NCBI RefSeq assembly: GCF_009828925.2
Contig: NZ_WUTY02000001.1
Span: 4,494,492 to 4,558,491, forward strand
Direction: 5' to 3'
Length of the DNA stretch: 64,000 bases
Origin: Methylicorpusculum oleiharenae
Lineage (GTDB): Bacteria; Pseudomonadota; Gammaproteobacteria; Methylococcales; Methylomonadaceae
Shown here in pieces: positions 26,521 through 35,938 of this stretch. Both the position numbers and the translations under genes were made by a program. The notes under the pieces were generated by a model that was not told the DNA's origin, made no database searches, and saw only the letters and a program-made list of their open reading frames with translations. Each line of letters begins with the position of its first letter. The stretch's first letter is position 1.

Positions 26521-27364
26521 CGTCTTGCTCCATCCAATGCCGGGTCTCAGGGTGATAATGGGCAACGCCCTCAAGTATGCCAGCACTGTAATTGCCGTTC
26601 ATACCCATAAAACCGCCTTGCGCCAGATATAAAGCCGATTCCGAACCTTCCTGCAAAGATTGATATTGAGCTTGTTCGACGACATCGAGGCCGGCATTGG
26701 CGACCAATACGGACTGAATCGCACTGGTAAGCACCGGTAAATCATTTCCGCTGTCGCCGGCAAAAACGGTATTTGAAATATCAAAGTCCTTATTCCGCAT
26801 TAAAAATTCTACGGCATGAAGTTTAGTCGCGCGTTCCGGCAACACATCCAGCAGACCCGTTGACGTCTCTTCATCGACGCTGTAAATCAGGCTTGCGCGA
26901 ATATTTGCCAAACTAAGCCGCAACAACATAGCATGTTGAAGTGGCCGGACTTTTGTTTCTAACGGCAGATAATAGCTAAGCTTATAACGGTTTTGTTTAC
27001 TTTCTTCCTGTAAAGTCAAGGCCTTAAATTCTCTAAAAAAAGGCCTCAAATCATGTGCCGTCAACCCCTGCCAGTCTAAAGAGATTTCTTGTTCCCATTC
27101 CGGCCAAGGCAGCCATTTATTGTCTTTTAGTTGATATATTGTCGTGCCGACATCACCGATCACCCAATCGGGAATGGGTATTTGATATTGGCTAATAGCC
27201 TCTTCAACCAGCTGCCTGTGCCGGCCACTGACAAAAGCCAGGGAGACCTCCAGACGCGAAACCAGTCGAGCAAATGCGGCTCTAGCTCCGGGTGATTCAG
27301 GTTGTTTTCCATTTGGGAGCAATGTGCGATCAAGGTCAGTACAAATCAAGATATGTTTGGACAT
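26510..27364 (-). CDS. spp: Sucrose-phosphate phosphatase (HAD IIB)
   Basis: 284 aa, ATG at 27364. HAD motif I ICTDLDRTLLP with the two catalytic aspartates is at residues 8-12. Motif II is LAFVSGRH. Lys in TKLHAVEFL supplies motif III, and motif IV is VFAGDSGNDLPVL. The C2B cap with YKLSYYLP is shared with sucrose-phosphate phosphatases and with the C-terminal domain of the neighbouring synthase. It removes phosphate from sucrose-6-phosphate, completing sucrose synthesis. Mannosylglycerate phosphatases are similar, but the adjacent sps decides the call. It lies 15 bases after sps. Confidence 0.9.
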   Translation of the reverse strand: MSKHILICTDLDRTLLPNGKQPESPGARAAFARLVSRLEVSLAFVSGRHRQLVEEAISQYQIPIPDWVIGDVGTTIYQLKDNKWLPWPEWEQEISLDWQGLTAHDLRPFFREFKALTLQEESKQNRYKLSYYLPLETKVRPLQHAMLLRLSLANIRASLIYSVDEETSTGLLDVLPERATKLHAVEFLMRNKDFDISNTVFAGDSGNDLPVLTSAIQSVLVANAGLDVVEQAQYQSLQEGSESALYLAQGGFMGMNGNYSAGILEGVAHYHPETRHWMEQDDEQ

Positions 27365-27379
27365 ACTGTTTAATCCCCG

Positions 27380-29515
27380 CTAAAGATTGAAAAAATCGTA
27401 ATGTTCTATAGCTTCCAATATGCCCTTCGCATGCGATTGTTCAGCGAAATAAACCTGCTCCGTATCGCTCAGTATCGATAATTCTTCACGGTGCCGATTG
27501 GCAACAACAACCCCTAACGTGTTTCCTCGCAGCATATCTTCGTCGCCGCCTGATCCCCCCGTAACTAAGATACGTTCCAGAGGAATATTCCATTGCCTGG
27601 CAACATATCTTAAGGCCTGCCCTTTCGAGGCTCTGGCTGGAACGATATCTAAAAACTGTCCAAAAGAGAGTGTCGGATTGACCGTAAATTCCTGCTGCCG
27701 CAATAGCGTTAAAATCTCTTCCATCGGCGGTGCGATAGTACTGTCGTAATAATAGGAAAGTTTAAAACGGCTTAATTCGCTTTTGGGTTGCGGAGTCAGA
27801 CCGGGCAAGCCTCCGATGATGCGCCTTAAAACCTGCGGCATCCACAAATGATCGATATGGTAAGTCCAGGCAATATCCGCAATCAGCTGGGGAGCATAAT
27901 AGATTTCAGTTCCGAGACTTGTAATTAAAATATCCGGCATCGGAATTCGGTGCTTTTTTAAAATGGCCAATACCGAATCCAGCCGCCTTCCGCTTGCAAT
28001 ACCGAATAGAAATGTTTTACGTTTTTCGCGTATAAGTTTTACAAAATGCTCCAAACCTTCAGAGTCGCCTAACAAAGTGTTATCGATAGCGGTAAAAATG
28101 GCTTGCTTGCGGTAGCGGCCAGTTTTGGCGACAAGAGGCGTTTTGTGAAGATGTTCACGGTGCGGTAACATCGAAATTTTCCGCAAATAGGCTTGTGCAT
28201 GAGCATCCCATGAATAATAGCGGGCAACATTTTGCAAGCCATTTCCGGAAAACTCCGACCACAGTTTTGTATCTTCGAGAAGAGTCAACAATGCTTCAGC
28301 CATCGCCGCTTTATCAAGCGGGTCAACCAGCAGGCCGTTATGACAATTGCCAATAATATCTACCGGACCGCCGTTTTCTGTGGCAACCAGAGGCAGACCT
28401 GTTGCGGCCGCTTCCAGCAGCGTCAAACCGAATGGTTCGGTTAATGCCGGATTAACGAAAATGCCGCGGGACAACGCGGCAAGACGATAAATATCGGCAA
28501 CGTCGTCAGCTGAGTGATGTTTCGGCAGCGCAACGCGCCCGTAAAGATTGTAATAATCGACAACGAGTAACAACTCCGTTAAAACCCCTTGCGGACCCTC
28601 GCTCAACTCCCTGATATCTTCACGATTGCCCGCGACAATGACCAGATTAGCCATCGCCTGCAAACGGGGCGATTGACCATAAGCTTCCAATAGACCTACG
28701 ATATTTTTCCTTTCATCAGGGCGGGATAACGCCAAAATCATGGGCTTATCCGGTTCATTCAGAAACATCTCGAGAACTTTTGCAAAGGCAATGTCTTCAC
28801 ACCGATGAAGGGGGGGATGAAACTGTTCCAGATCGGTTCCTGGCGGAATAATCGCCATCTTGTCCGGTGTGTAGCAATCGTAAAGTTCGTATTGCTCTTC
28901 AATTTCATTGCGGGTACTGGTAATCACCAAGTCAGCGTTGGTTAATGTGTCCTCCTCAGCCTCGATGCGGCGCAGCAAATGATAGCGCTTCTCTATATCC
29001 TCCATAGTCAATCCCATAGCTAACAACCTATGGCATTTATCTCGCCCCAAAGAATGACCCGTATGAATCAACGGTAAACCGGTCCAATGCGAAAGACGGA
29101 TACCCACATAACCAGCATCGGCATAATGGCTATGCAGAATATCGGGCATTTCGGACTGATGGTGAAGCCAGGTTAACAAATTGTCGGCAAAACTATCCAG
29201 ATGATCCCACAGTTCCTCTTTGCGAATATAAGCTTCCGGGCCCGCATCGATTCGAATTATTTGTGCATTTTCAGCTAACGGCTCCGTAGCTAGGGCATAA
29301 TCGGGAGCTACTTCGCAATCAATTATCCGACGCGTTACCAAATCCACACGCTTGACATTGACCTGTCTTGCCAGTGATTTCGCCAACTCAATCACATATT
29401 TGGTTTGGCCACCGGTATCGGCATCGCGGCCTAATTCCAAGTCGCGACTGCGAATCAAGCCGTGGACACTTATTAATAAAATATAAAGTGGCTTGGCATT
29501 CGTATTTTCGCTCAT
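27380..29515 (-). CDS. sps: Sucrose-phosphate synthase, two-domain type
   Basis: 711 aa from the ATG at 29515 (MSENTNAKPLYILLIS); GGGAGA lies about ten bases upstream. The first 470 residues are a GT-B GT4 glycosyltransferase: RDADTGGQTKYVIELAKS at the acceptor loop, HSHYADAGYVGI, HTGHSLGRDK, LALSRPDERKNI and the E-x7-E nucleotide-sugar motif EPFGLTLLEAAATGLP. Residues about 485-711 are a HAD-like SPP domain (FTAIDNTLLGDSEG, GIASGRR, TGGSGGDEDML) in which the second motif I Asp is replaced by Asn (AIDNT), so it may be catalytically weak. It makes sucrose-6-phosphate from UDP-glucose and fructose-6-phosphate, and leads the sucrose operon. Confidence 0.94.
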   Translation of the reverse strand: MSENTNAKPLYILLISVHGLIRSRDLELGRDADTGGQTKYVIELAKSLARQVNVKRVDLVTRRIIDCEVAPDYALATEPLAENAQIIRIDAGPEAYIRKEELWDHLDSFADNLLTWLHHQSEMPDILHSHYADAGYVGIRLSHWTGLPLIHTGHSLGRDKCHRLLAMGLTMEDIEKRYHLLRRIEAEEDTLTNADLVITSTRNEIEEQYELYDCYTPDKMAIIPPGTDLEQFHPPLHRCEDIAFAKVLEMFLNEPDKPMILALSRPDERKNIVGLLEAYGQSPRLQAMANLVIVAGNREDIRELSEGPQGVLTELLLVVDYYNLYGRVALPKHHSADDVADIYRLAALSRGIFVNPALTEPFGLTLLEAAATGLPLVATENGGPVDIIGNCHNGLLVDPLDKAAMAEALLTLLEDTKLWSEFSGNGLQNVARYYSWDAHAQAYLRKISMLPHREHLHKTPLVAKTGRYRKQAIFTAIDNTLLGDSEGLEHFVKLIREKRKTFLFGIASGRRLDSVLAILKKHRIPMPDILITSLGTEIYYAPQLIADIAWTYHIDHLWMPQVLRRIIGGLPGLTPQPKSELSRFKLSYYYDSTIAPPMEEILTLLRQQEFTVNPTLSFGQFLDIVPARASKGQALRYVARQWNIPLERILVTGGSGGDEDMLRGNTLGVVVANRHREELSILSDTEQVYFAEQSHAKGILEAIEHYDFFNL

Positions 29516-30133
29516 TATCGATATTCTCCCAATTACCTGTGAATTAACAACCCACACCCGCAATTATCGAGCCGGAGCTTAAGTCCATCGTCTGTTCGAA
29601 AGTGACTTAATTGTCTTTGATCTCGACCTCAAGCCGAGAACCAATGAAACAGGGTATAGGGTTATTTATTCAGTTACCAGAAAAAACAATGATTTTTTCT
29701 GTGTTTTTGAGATTATGCCGGAATATGAAGAGGGGGTTTGGCCGGTTGAAGTTTAAGAGTGAACTGGCATTCCAGGGTAAGGCGAAATTGATCAAGAAAA
29801 ACGAGTCAGGCCGATTCGGAATCAATGGATATTGCGACAGCCGATGGCAGCTTTGTTATCTGTCTAAAGGAACGCTGCAACAAGTTCAGCTACTCCGCAG
29901 ACATTAGTGCTTATGCTTGTTGCAGCGTCGGATCTACGTTATTGAGTCAAACGGTATTCTGTCAACTGTATTTTAACAGTGGATATTAGAGCCCAATTAG
30001 CTTAGAACTTGCTTTCAGAAGGTTCAAAAAAATCCGATTGATTAAACGCTGAATAGTTGCGTTTGCAATTATAGGCAGCCGTGTTGATCCGGACTGCCGT
30101 TAGTTCCTTATTGTGTCGTAAATATCTTTATTA
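29516..30133. other. 618-bp gap with one long-loop inverted repeat
   Basis: No credible gene. CGCTGCAACAAG (29873-29884) and CTTGTTGCAGCG (29916-29927) form a perfect 12-bp inverted repeat with a 31-base loop. A 98-codon plus-strand frame from a TTG at 29611 has no ribosome-binding site and an unlikely composition. Confidence 0.45.
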
Positions 30134-30418
30134 TCAACGAGCACCGGATGCTTCATCCGGCGTGTCCATAATACGGTTTAGCAGGTTGGTCTTTTGCGAT
30201 ACCCTATCGGCTTGAGTTAAGTCGATCATCGTTTTAAGTTCTGCAAAACGTTTCTCGGCTTCTTTAGCAAAAAGACCCAAAGTTGCGTCAATGCCTTCAA
30301 TCGGAGTCATTCTGTTATACATACATGCCATCCCCAAACAGACATCAGCTGTAGCTGAAAACGGTCCAAATGAAACTGCCAATGTAGTAACGACGACAGC
30401 GCTTTCTAATAATTTCAT
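30134..30418 (-). CDS. Small exported protein of unknown function
   Basis: 94 aa, ATG at 30418 with AGGG about ten bases upstream. The N-terminus is a signal peptide (MKLLESAVVVTTLAVSFG, cleavage probably after SATA), followed by a mature chain of about 70 residues. That chain has two close cysteines (DVCLGMACMYN) and a helical, charged second half (LGLFAKEAEKRFAELKTMIDLTQADRVSQ) ending in a Pro-Asp-Glu tail. The two Cys could form a disulfide or bind metal/heme, but no CxxCH is present. I do not recognise the family. It is divergent from the metallophosphatase gene. Confidence 0.55.
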   Translation of the reverse strand: MKLLESAVVVTTLAVSFGPFSATADVCLGMACMYNRMTPIEGIDATLGLFAKEAEKRFAELKTMIDLTQADRVSQKTNLLNRIMDTPDEASGAR

Positions 30419-30582
30419 GTAAAGTCAACCCTATTGTATTTATTATTAGGCATGCAACTGCCTGAGTATTAAATATATTGGGTTATTTACATAACGATAC
30501 GCCTATGACAAGGTGTGAATTTTTATATCTCCTAACAAACCCGCTCTTAAATGACGCGTTTAACAATAAAACAGGTTGCACG

Positions 30583-32256
30583 ATGAACTTTTGGAAGGTG
30601 GCCAGGCATGTTTCGCTAATCAGCGTCTTGTTGTGGACGGCAAGTTGTTCGGAATTAACACCGCTAGATGACAGTGCTGATCTCGCTCCGGTTCAACGCG
30701 AAGCGCATTTTTCAATTTTGCAGATTAATGATTCCTATAAGATCGAGGGTCTGCAAAACGGCAGTGTCGGTGGTTTTGCTCGTTTGCGCACGCTTCGCAA
30801 GCAGCTTGAAGATGCCGGTAAACAGATATTGATGCTGCACGGCGGCGATTTTCTGTTTCCATCGGTCATGAGCAAGTATTTAAAAGGCGATGGCATGGTT
30901 AAAGTTTTAAACCTGATGGATGGCAATGAATCGGCTTTCGATGACCGTATGATAGCTGTGTTCGGCAACCATGAATTTGACGATCCTGATCCGGGCGTGT
31001 TGCTAGGACGCATTGCACAGTCTGATTTTGCCTGGGTATCTGCCAATGTCAGGTACCGTTCTTCCGAGAGTTCATCGGGCTCACCCCTCTCTGAACGGTT
31101 AACCAATGCTCATGATGTACTGATCAAGAATATCAACGGCGTGAAGGTAGGTCTGTTCGGCATCACGCTGGACAGCCAACAACCGCCTTATGTCAGTTTC
31201 GATTACGATCTGGAAATTCGCCGAAAAGTGATCAGCAAAGCGATAGCCAATTTGAAGGCAAAAGGTGCCGCGGTGATCATCGCGCTGACGCATCAGAATC
31301 TCGATCAGGATCAATGGCTGGCGCATGAGTTTCCTGAGATAAACCTGATAATTGGCGGCCATGAGCATTTCTATATCGAGAAACAAGCCGGTAAAACCTG
31401 GATTACCAAGGCCGATGCAGACATTCAGAGCGCCGTGCTGCATGATGTCCGTGTTTTGTCGGATGGCAGCGTCGAAACCCGTCACCGGAAAATCGACGTG
31501 AGCAGTAAGCTAGAAAAAGATGCTCGGGTCGATGCCGAAGTGGGCAAACAATTGGAACGGCTGGCGGAAGAATTCAGCAAAGAGAACAAGGATCTGAACC
31601 AGGTATTAGGCTATACCCGCTATCTGCTCGAAGGCGTTGAACCGGCAGTGCGAGGCCGGGAAACGGCACTGGGAAATTTTCTGACCGATGTGATCCGCGA
31701 GCACATGAAAACCGACATTGCGTTTACCAACGGCGGTGGCATTCGCATCAACGACAACATTCCGCCCGGTCCGATTACGGTTTATGACATGGAAGGGCTT
31801 TTTTATTACGACAATGGACTGGTCAGTTTCGAACTTACCGGCGCGCAAATAATGGATGTACTGAAAAACTCGGTGTCAAAATCACATCTGGGTGACGGAC
31901 GTTTTCTTCAGGTAGCCGGGCTTCGGTTCAAGTATCATGCGATGGAATCGAACGGCGTTTATACTTATTCCATAACTCCTGCCGATGTTGAGGTCAAATT
32001 GCGAGGTAACGCTGCCTATCAACCGCTGGATATTAATAAAAATTACCGGGTTGCCAGCAACGATTTCATTTGGGAAAAAGGTTTCATCGATGGCTATACC
32101 CTCTTTTCCAAAGGGGCAGGAAAATCCAGTCCCACACGTCTGGATAAAGGAACTGCCGCAAGTTTCCGTAAAACCGTCGAGGAAGCGATCAGCAAGTTGC
32201 CTGATAGGACAATAAGGCATCAAATAGAAGGCAGAATCATCCGGGAAGCACAGTAA
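30583..32256 (+). CDS. Bifunctional metallophosphatase / 5'-nucleotidase lipoprotein
   Basis: 557 aa from the ATG at 30583, which starts a lipoprotein signal (LISVLLWTASC lipobox, C22). The longer reading from 30478 buries this signal and is rejected. The UshA-type calcineurin-like domain has ILQINDSY, HGGDFLFPS, FGNHEFDDP, IIALTHQNLDQD and IIGGHEHFY. The first motif reads DSY rather than the D-x-H of classical 5'-nucleotidases, as in the LQxNDxY subgroup. The 5'-nucleotidase C domain follows (ETALGNFLTDVIREHM, FTNGGGIR, DGRFLQVAGLRF). Likely periplasmic, membrane-anchored hydrolysis of nucleotides or other phosphoesters; the substrate is unknown. Confidence 0.85.
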   Translation: MNFWKVARHVSLISVLLWTASCSELTPLDDSADLAPVQREAHFSILQINDSYKIEGLQNGSVGGFARLRTLRKQLEDAGKQILMLHGGDFLFPSVMSKYLKGDGMVKVLNLMDGNESAFDDRMIAVFGNHEFDDPDPGVLLGRIAQSDFAWVSANVRYRSSESSSGSPLSERLTNAHDVLIKNINGVKVGLFGITLDSQQPPYVSFDYDLEIRRKVISKAIANLKAKGAAVIIALTHQNLDQDQWLAHEFPEINLIIGGHEHFYIEKQAGKTWITKADADIQSAVLHDVRVLSDGSVETRHRKIDVSSKLEKDARVDAEVGKQLERLAEEFSKENKDLNQVLGYTRYLLEGVEPAVRGRETALGNFLTDVIREHMKTDIAFTNGGGIRINDNIPPGPITVYDMEGLFYYDNGLVSFELTGAQIMDVLKNSVSKSHLGDGRFLQVAGLRFKYHAMESNGVYTYSITPADVEVKLRGNAAYQPLDINKNYRVASNDFIWEKGFIDGYTLFSKGAGKSSPTRLDKGTAASFRKTVEEAISKLPDRTIRHQIEGRIIREAQ

Positions 32257-32262
32257 AAAACC

Positions 32263-32937
32263 ATGTATACACATAATAATGATTTTCGGCAGGATGCGCT
32301 TGAGTGCGGCACAGATTATTATTCTGATGCCTCGTTAAATCCGCAAAATATCGACACTGCTTTTAAAATCTATCAGCATGCCCGGCAAGGGACGACATTA
32401 CTTGATGCCGATGGAAATATCATACCGTTCGGGGTGACCATTGTCGGCCGTCTGGCGCTCCAGATAAGTATCCGCAAAGATAACGGTAAAGAAGACTATT
32501 CCTGGGTTCCGTCTGACGAGTCATTTCCCAGTATTGATGCCATCATGAAAGAAAACCTCGGCACACTCGCCGAAGAATCGACTGGCCCGATGGGCAGCAT
32601 TCTGGACACCCGAAACTGGTCTCTGTTGGCCAATGACGCCTGGTTATTGGGTAGCATCCAGGCCATGACTGAATTTCATTTTGCCTCGCCGCTTAGCTGG
32701 AGCAATCTGTGGGACGACACGATGGAACGAATAACGGTGACAGCCAGAGAAGTCATCGGCATTACAACACAGGGTTATGAAATTCGCAAACCACACCCAA
32801 AACTGGAAGCCGTTGCTGTGTGTATCGACAAAAATAAAGCCCTGGAGGCATCGTTGATAAGCTATAAAGACCAGGTGAAACGATACGGTAACCCTGCTGG
32901 GCTTAAATCACTGCTCAAGAATGCAACGTTAACCTGA
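32263..32937 (+). CDS. Unrecognised cytoplasmic protein
   Basis: 224 aa starting six bases after the metallophosphatase stop, so probably co-transcribed. There is no signal peptide or transmembrane segment. Tryptophan-rich centre (WSLLANDAWLLGSIQAMTEFHFASPLSWSNLWDD) with a TAREVIGITTQGYEIRK stretch after it. The N-terminal half contains a positionally conserved-looking DADGNIIPFGVTIVGR segment. No known motif was recognised. The codon use and clean frame support a real gene. Confidence 0.65.
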   Translation: MYTHNNDFRQDALECGTDYYSDASLNPQNIDTAFKIYQHARQGTTLLDADGNIIPFGVTIVGRLALQISIRKDNGKEDYSWVPSDESFPSIDAIMKENLGTLAEESTGPMGSILDTRNWSLLANDAWLLGSIQAMTEFHFASPLSWSNLWDDTMERITVTAREVIGITTQGYEIRKPHPKLEAVAVCIDKNKALEASLISYKDQVKRYGNPAGLKSLLKNATLT

Positions 32938-32994
32938 CATTATCGGAAATTCATTTGATGAACCCCTCGCCAAACATTGCTTCAACTTGGATTA

Positions 32995-33678
32995 ATGGCT
33001 GTGACCAATGCTGAACATCACTGTTTCGATGGCCTTCATACCCTACCCAATGTACGCAGGGATTTTCCGGAATGGCATTTAGGAAGATCGCATTTTGCCT
33101 TCTGGGCAATCGACGTTGATTACCCTGATGTAGGTCAAAAGGTCAATGCCGCAAAGCAACATCTGGCCGAATTTCTGCTGGATGACTATAACCGCCAACC
33201 GCATATCACTTTAAGCCTCTGCGGATTTCCAAGCAACAATCCCAGGCACTCTGACGACTTCGGAGCCAAGTCCTTAGATTCCCAAATAGCATGGATGCGT
33301 CAGGCCTGTCTGAAGCCTTTTGAAATCAAAATTGGCGCATTGTCGAGCTTTTCTTCCGCCCCTTTTTTGCATGTTCATGAGAGGACAAACAGCATTGCTA
33401 CTTTGCATAACTGCCTGGCTTCCTCGGCGCAGGCCTATTTCAGTTCAGCTTATACACCTCATGTGACGGTTGGACTTTATGCTGGAACTTGGCCCAGAGA
33501 TCACGTTATCTCGCGTATTAAAGTATTTCCACAAAGCTGCGCAACTGCTTGCTTGATACAACGAATCAGCCTAATGACTTATGCCGCAGCTGAAATTGGC
33601 GGCCCTTTAAAAACCATCGCCGATTACCATTTGGAACACGCCGAAATTGAATGGCACGAACCCTTTCCGTTTAATTGA
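32995..33678 (+). CDS. 2'-5' RNA ligase-like (2H phosphoesterase) protein
   Basis: 227 aa from the ATG at 32995 (the frame is open to a TTG at 32977). Two H-x-T/S-type catalytic motifs, separated by about 90 residues, define the 2H superfamily: PHITLSLCGF and PHVTVGLYAG. Between them are FEIKIGALSSFSSAPFLHVHE and a helix LHNCLASSAQAYF, in the usual order of the LigT/CPDase fold. Members hydrolyse or form 2',3'-cyclic phosphates or 2'-5' linkages in RNA. The specific substrate is not visible. It lies 57 bases after the preceding gene on the same strand. Confidence 0.75.
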   Translation: MAVTNAEHHCFDGLHTLPNVRRDFPEWHLGRSHFAFWAIDVDYPDVGQKVNAAKQHLAEFLLDDYNRQPHITLSLCGFPSNNPRHSDDFGAKSLDSQIAWMRQACLKPFEIKIGALSSFSSAPFLHVHERTNSIATLHNCLASSAQAYFSSAYTPHVTVGLYAGTWPRDHVISRIKVFPQSCATACLIQRISLMTYAAAEIGGPLKTIADYHLEHAEIEWHEPFPFN

Positions 33679-33888
33679 GTGATGGCAATATGCAAACCAT
33701 TAGTTTTTCCAAAAAAAATGAACAGACATCCTTGGGCTTTGTCAGACAGATGCCAAAGAAGTACAGATAACGATTAATTGAAGTTTTCTATTTTCAACTG
33801 CCAAAGAACGATATAATTTTGTGAAAAACTGTCATCATCAGCTGTTGATATTTCCCCGACCACCCCTAAGAATTCCAACTCATTTGCA

Positions 33889-34785
33889 ATGATACATAAT
33901 TTCCCAAACCGCTTATCTCATCTTGGCATTCTGACCTTAACAGGAAAGGATGCAGGTCGTTTTATACAAGGCCAGGTTACTTGCAACATCAATGACATTA
34001 CGGAAGAAAAAGCCAGCCTGGGTGCCTTATGCAACGTCAAAGGTCGAGTAATCTCGACGTTTATTGTCGTCAAATACGATGAATCCTACAAATTGATTCT
34101 TCCCGAAACCTTGCTGGATGATGTAAAAATAACATTGCAACGCTATGTACTGAGATCAGATGTCAAACTGATTGATTCAAGTGAAACTGACTGTTTAGTT
34201 GGTTTGATGCTGAATCAGGAGGCCCCGGAATTAAATTTGCCGGAGCCGGATTTCGGAATTTTTCTAACGCCTGTCTACGGACTTAAACTGCCATCACCCA
34301 AACCCCGTTTTCTGGTTATTCTGAGTGCAGAACAAAGCTTGGATTCGCTGGCATCGATAACCGGTTCAGACAAACCTTTTAAACCGGCTACGAGTGAGGA
34401 ATGGCAACTGCTGGATTTGAATGCCGGTATTCCCTGGCTGGACAAAACCACCTCTGAAGAATTTATTCCTCAAATGCTGAATCTGGACAAACTGGGCGGA
34501 ATCAGCTTTAACAAAGGATGCTATACAGGCCAGGAAATTGTTGCACGGACTCACTTTCTTGGCAAAGCCAAACGCGAACTTTATCTGGCCGAGGCTAATT
34601 GTGAAACAGCCCCCTTACCCAACACTGAAATTTCTGACAGTAAAGGCGAAACGGTAGGAAAAGTTCTACAAGCTTTTTATAACGGCAAAAATTGTAGCCT
34701 TCAAGTCGTATTACCCACGACAGAAAGCACCAATGATGCCCTGCAAGTAAAATCGGCCAGGTTGCAACTTAGAAATTATTTATAG
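33889..34785 (+). CDS. ygfZ: YgfZ/GcvT-like folate-binding protein
   Basis: 298 aa. The signature K-G-C-Y-T-G-Q-E is present in FNKGCYTGQEIVARTHFLGKAKR (about residues 206-228), with the essential Cys. The N-terminal LGILTLTGKDAGRFIQGQVTCNI matches the GcvT-like folate domain start. YgfZ proteins use tetrahydrofolate in maintenance of some Fe-S enzymes, such as MiaB and dimethylsulfoxide reductase, in the cytoplasm. An Fe-S repair factor is useful in a cell making nitrogenase, but the gene stands alone and is a normal housekeeping gene. Confidence 0.9.
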   Translation: MIHNFPNRLSHLGILTLTGKDAGRFIQGQVTCNINDITEEKASLGALCNVKGRVISTFIVVKYDESYKLILPETLLDDVKITLQRYVLRSDVKLIDSSETDCLVGLMLNQEAPELNLPEPDFGIFLTPVYGLKLPSPKPRFLVILSAEQSLDSLASITGSDKPFKPATSEEWQLLDLNAGIPWLDKTTSEEFIPQMLNLDKLGGISFNKGCYTGQEIVARTHFLGKAKRELYLAEANCETAPLPNTEISDSKGETVGKVLQAFYNGKNCSLQVVLPTTESTNDALQVKSARLQLRNYL

Positions 34786-35073
34786 CTATACTTTACTACC
34801 GTGATCATTTTTGGCTAAATCCAAAAAAAACAATTTGTGTTTGTAATCATCCAGCCTTGGATCGGGCGATGATCGTAACGACCTTTCGAAAGCTGAATGA
34901 TTCGATGGTTGGATTAGCAAATCCGGTTCTCGACTTTCGTTGAGTTGTTCTGCTGATCAGTTGTTTATTTTTAACACGAGCAATCGCTGCATAAACAAAA
35001 ACCATTAGCCGGGTTAACGATAAATCGTTTTATAAAAGTAAGCCATTTCCATCTATATTGAGATTTTACCCCG

Positions 35074-35916
35074 ATGCAATTTAAATCCGTTCAAGATTTT
35101 CTAGAGCATGTTCAGCAGGAACTGAATGCAAACCGCCTTATTTTGCCGACCCTGCCGGATATTGCTATAAAGGTCAGAGACACTGTTAATAAGGGTGAAG
35201 CAACTGCCCACGATCTGGCAAACATGATTGTGACCGACGCAGCCTTGTCAGCCCGGCTTATTCAGGTTGCAAACAGCCCTTTATACCGGGGCTCCAATGA
35301 AATTAAGAATATTCAGACGGCAGTTACCCGACTGGGAAATAAAACGCTTAAATCGTTGATAACCAGCTTGGTTATGCAGCAAATGTTTAATCCCACGTCA
35401 AATAACTTGAAACAATATTTCAGGGAAACCTGGGAGCAAAGTGTTAATGTATCCGCTATCAGCCGGGCACTTGCCGCCTTTGTACCTCATCTTAACCCTG
35501 ATGAAGCAATGCTGGCAGGGTTGATTCATCAAATCGGCAAACTGCCTATTTTAATGCTGGTTGAAAAAATGCCCGAGTTCAGTGACAGTCCGTCACGGCT
35601 CTCAAAACTATTGGAAAAAGCGCATCCTGCGATTGGAAAAATCATTATGCAAAACTGGACTTTTCCGGAAGAGCTGAAAGCGGTGCCCTACCAATACATC
35701 AATTTTTCTTACGATTCGGGGCCTAAAGCCGATTATGTCGACCTTGTCCAGGTTGCATTTTTGCAAAGCATTGCAGGAACAGATCACCCGGCCACCCGGG
35801 TCGACTGGTCAACAGTACCGGCATTTGGCAAGTTGGGTATTGCCCCTGACTCTGAGATTTTGGAAATTGAGGGTGTTTCTGAAGAAATTGAATTAGCACA
35901 AATGCTCCTTAATTAA
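35074..35916 (+). CDS. HDOD domain protein
   Basis: 280 aa, a single HDOD (HD-related output) domain starting near residue 20 with LILPTLPDIAIKVRD. It continues VTDAALSARLIQVANSPLYRG and IQTAVTRLGNKTLKSLI, then the HD-like half AMLAGLIHQIGKLPIL. HIGKLP-type variation (HQIGK instead of HDIGK) shows the degenerate metal site usual in this family. HDOD proteins act in signalling, often tied to c-di-GMP or chemotaxis pathways, without proven enzyme activity. No partner domain is fused. It is followed after 22 bases by the heme A synthase gene. Confidence 0.85.
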   Translation: MQFKSVQDFLEHVQQELNANRLILPTLPDIAIKVRDTVNKGEATAHDLANMIVTDAALSARLIQVANSPLYRGSNEIKNIQTAVTRLGNKTLKSLITSLVMQQMFNPTSNNLKQYFRETWEQSVNVSAISRALAAFVPHLNPDEAMLAGLIHQIGKLPILMLVEKMPEFSDSPSRLSKLLEKAHPAIGKIIMQNWTFPEELKAVPYQYINFSYDSGPKADYVDLVQVAFLQSIAGTDHPATRVDWSTVPAFGKLGIAPDSEILEIEGVSEEIELAQMLLN

Positions 35917-35938
35917 ATCAGCAAATCAAAGCGAAGCA

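Noticed and set aside
29611-29907. 98-codon plus-strand frame after the sucrose operon
   Set aside because: Starts at TTG without a ribosome-binding site, has no family resemblance, and covers one arm of an inverted repeat.
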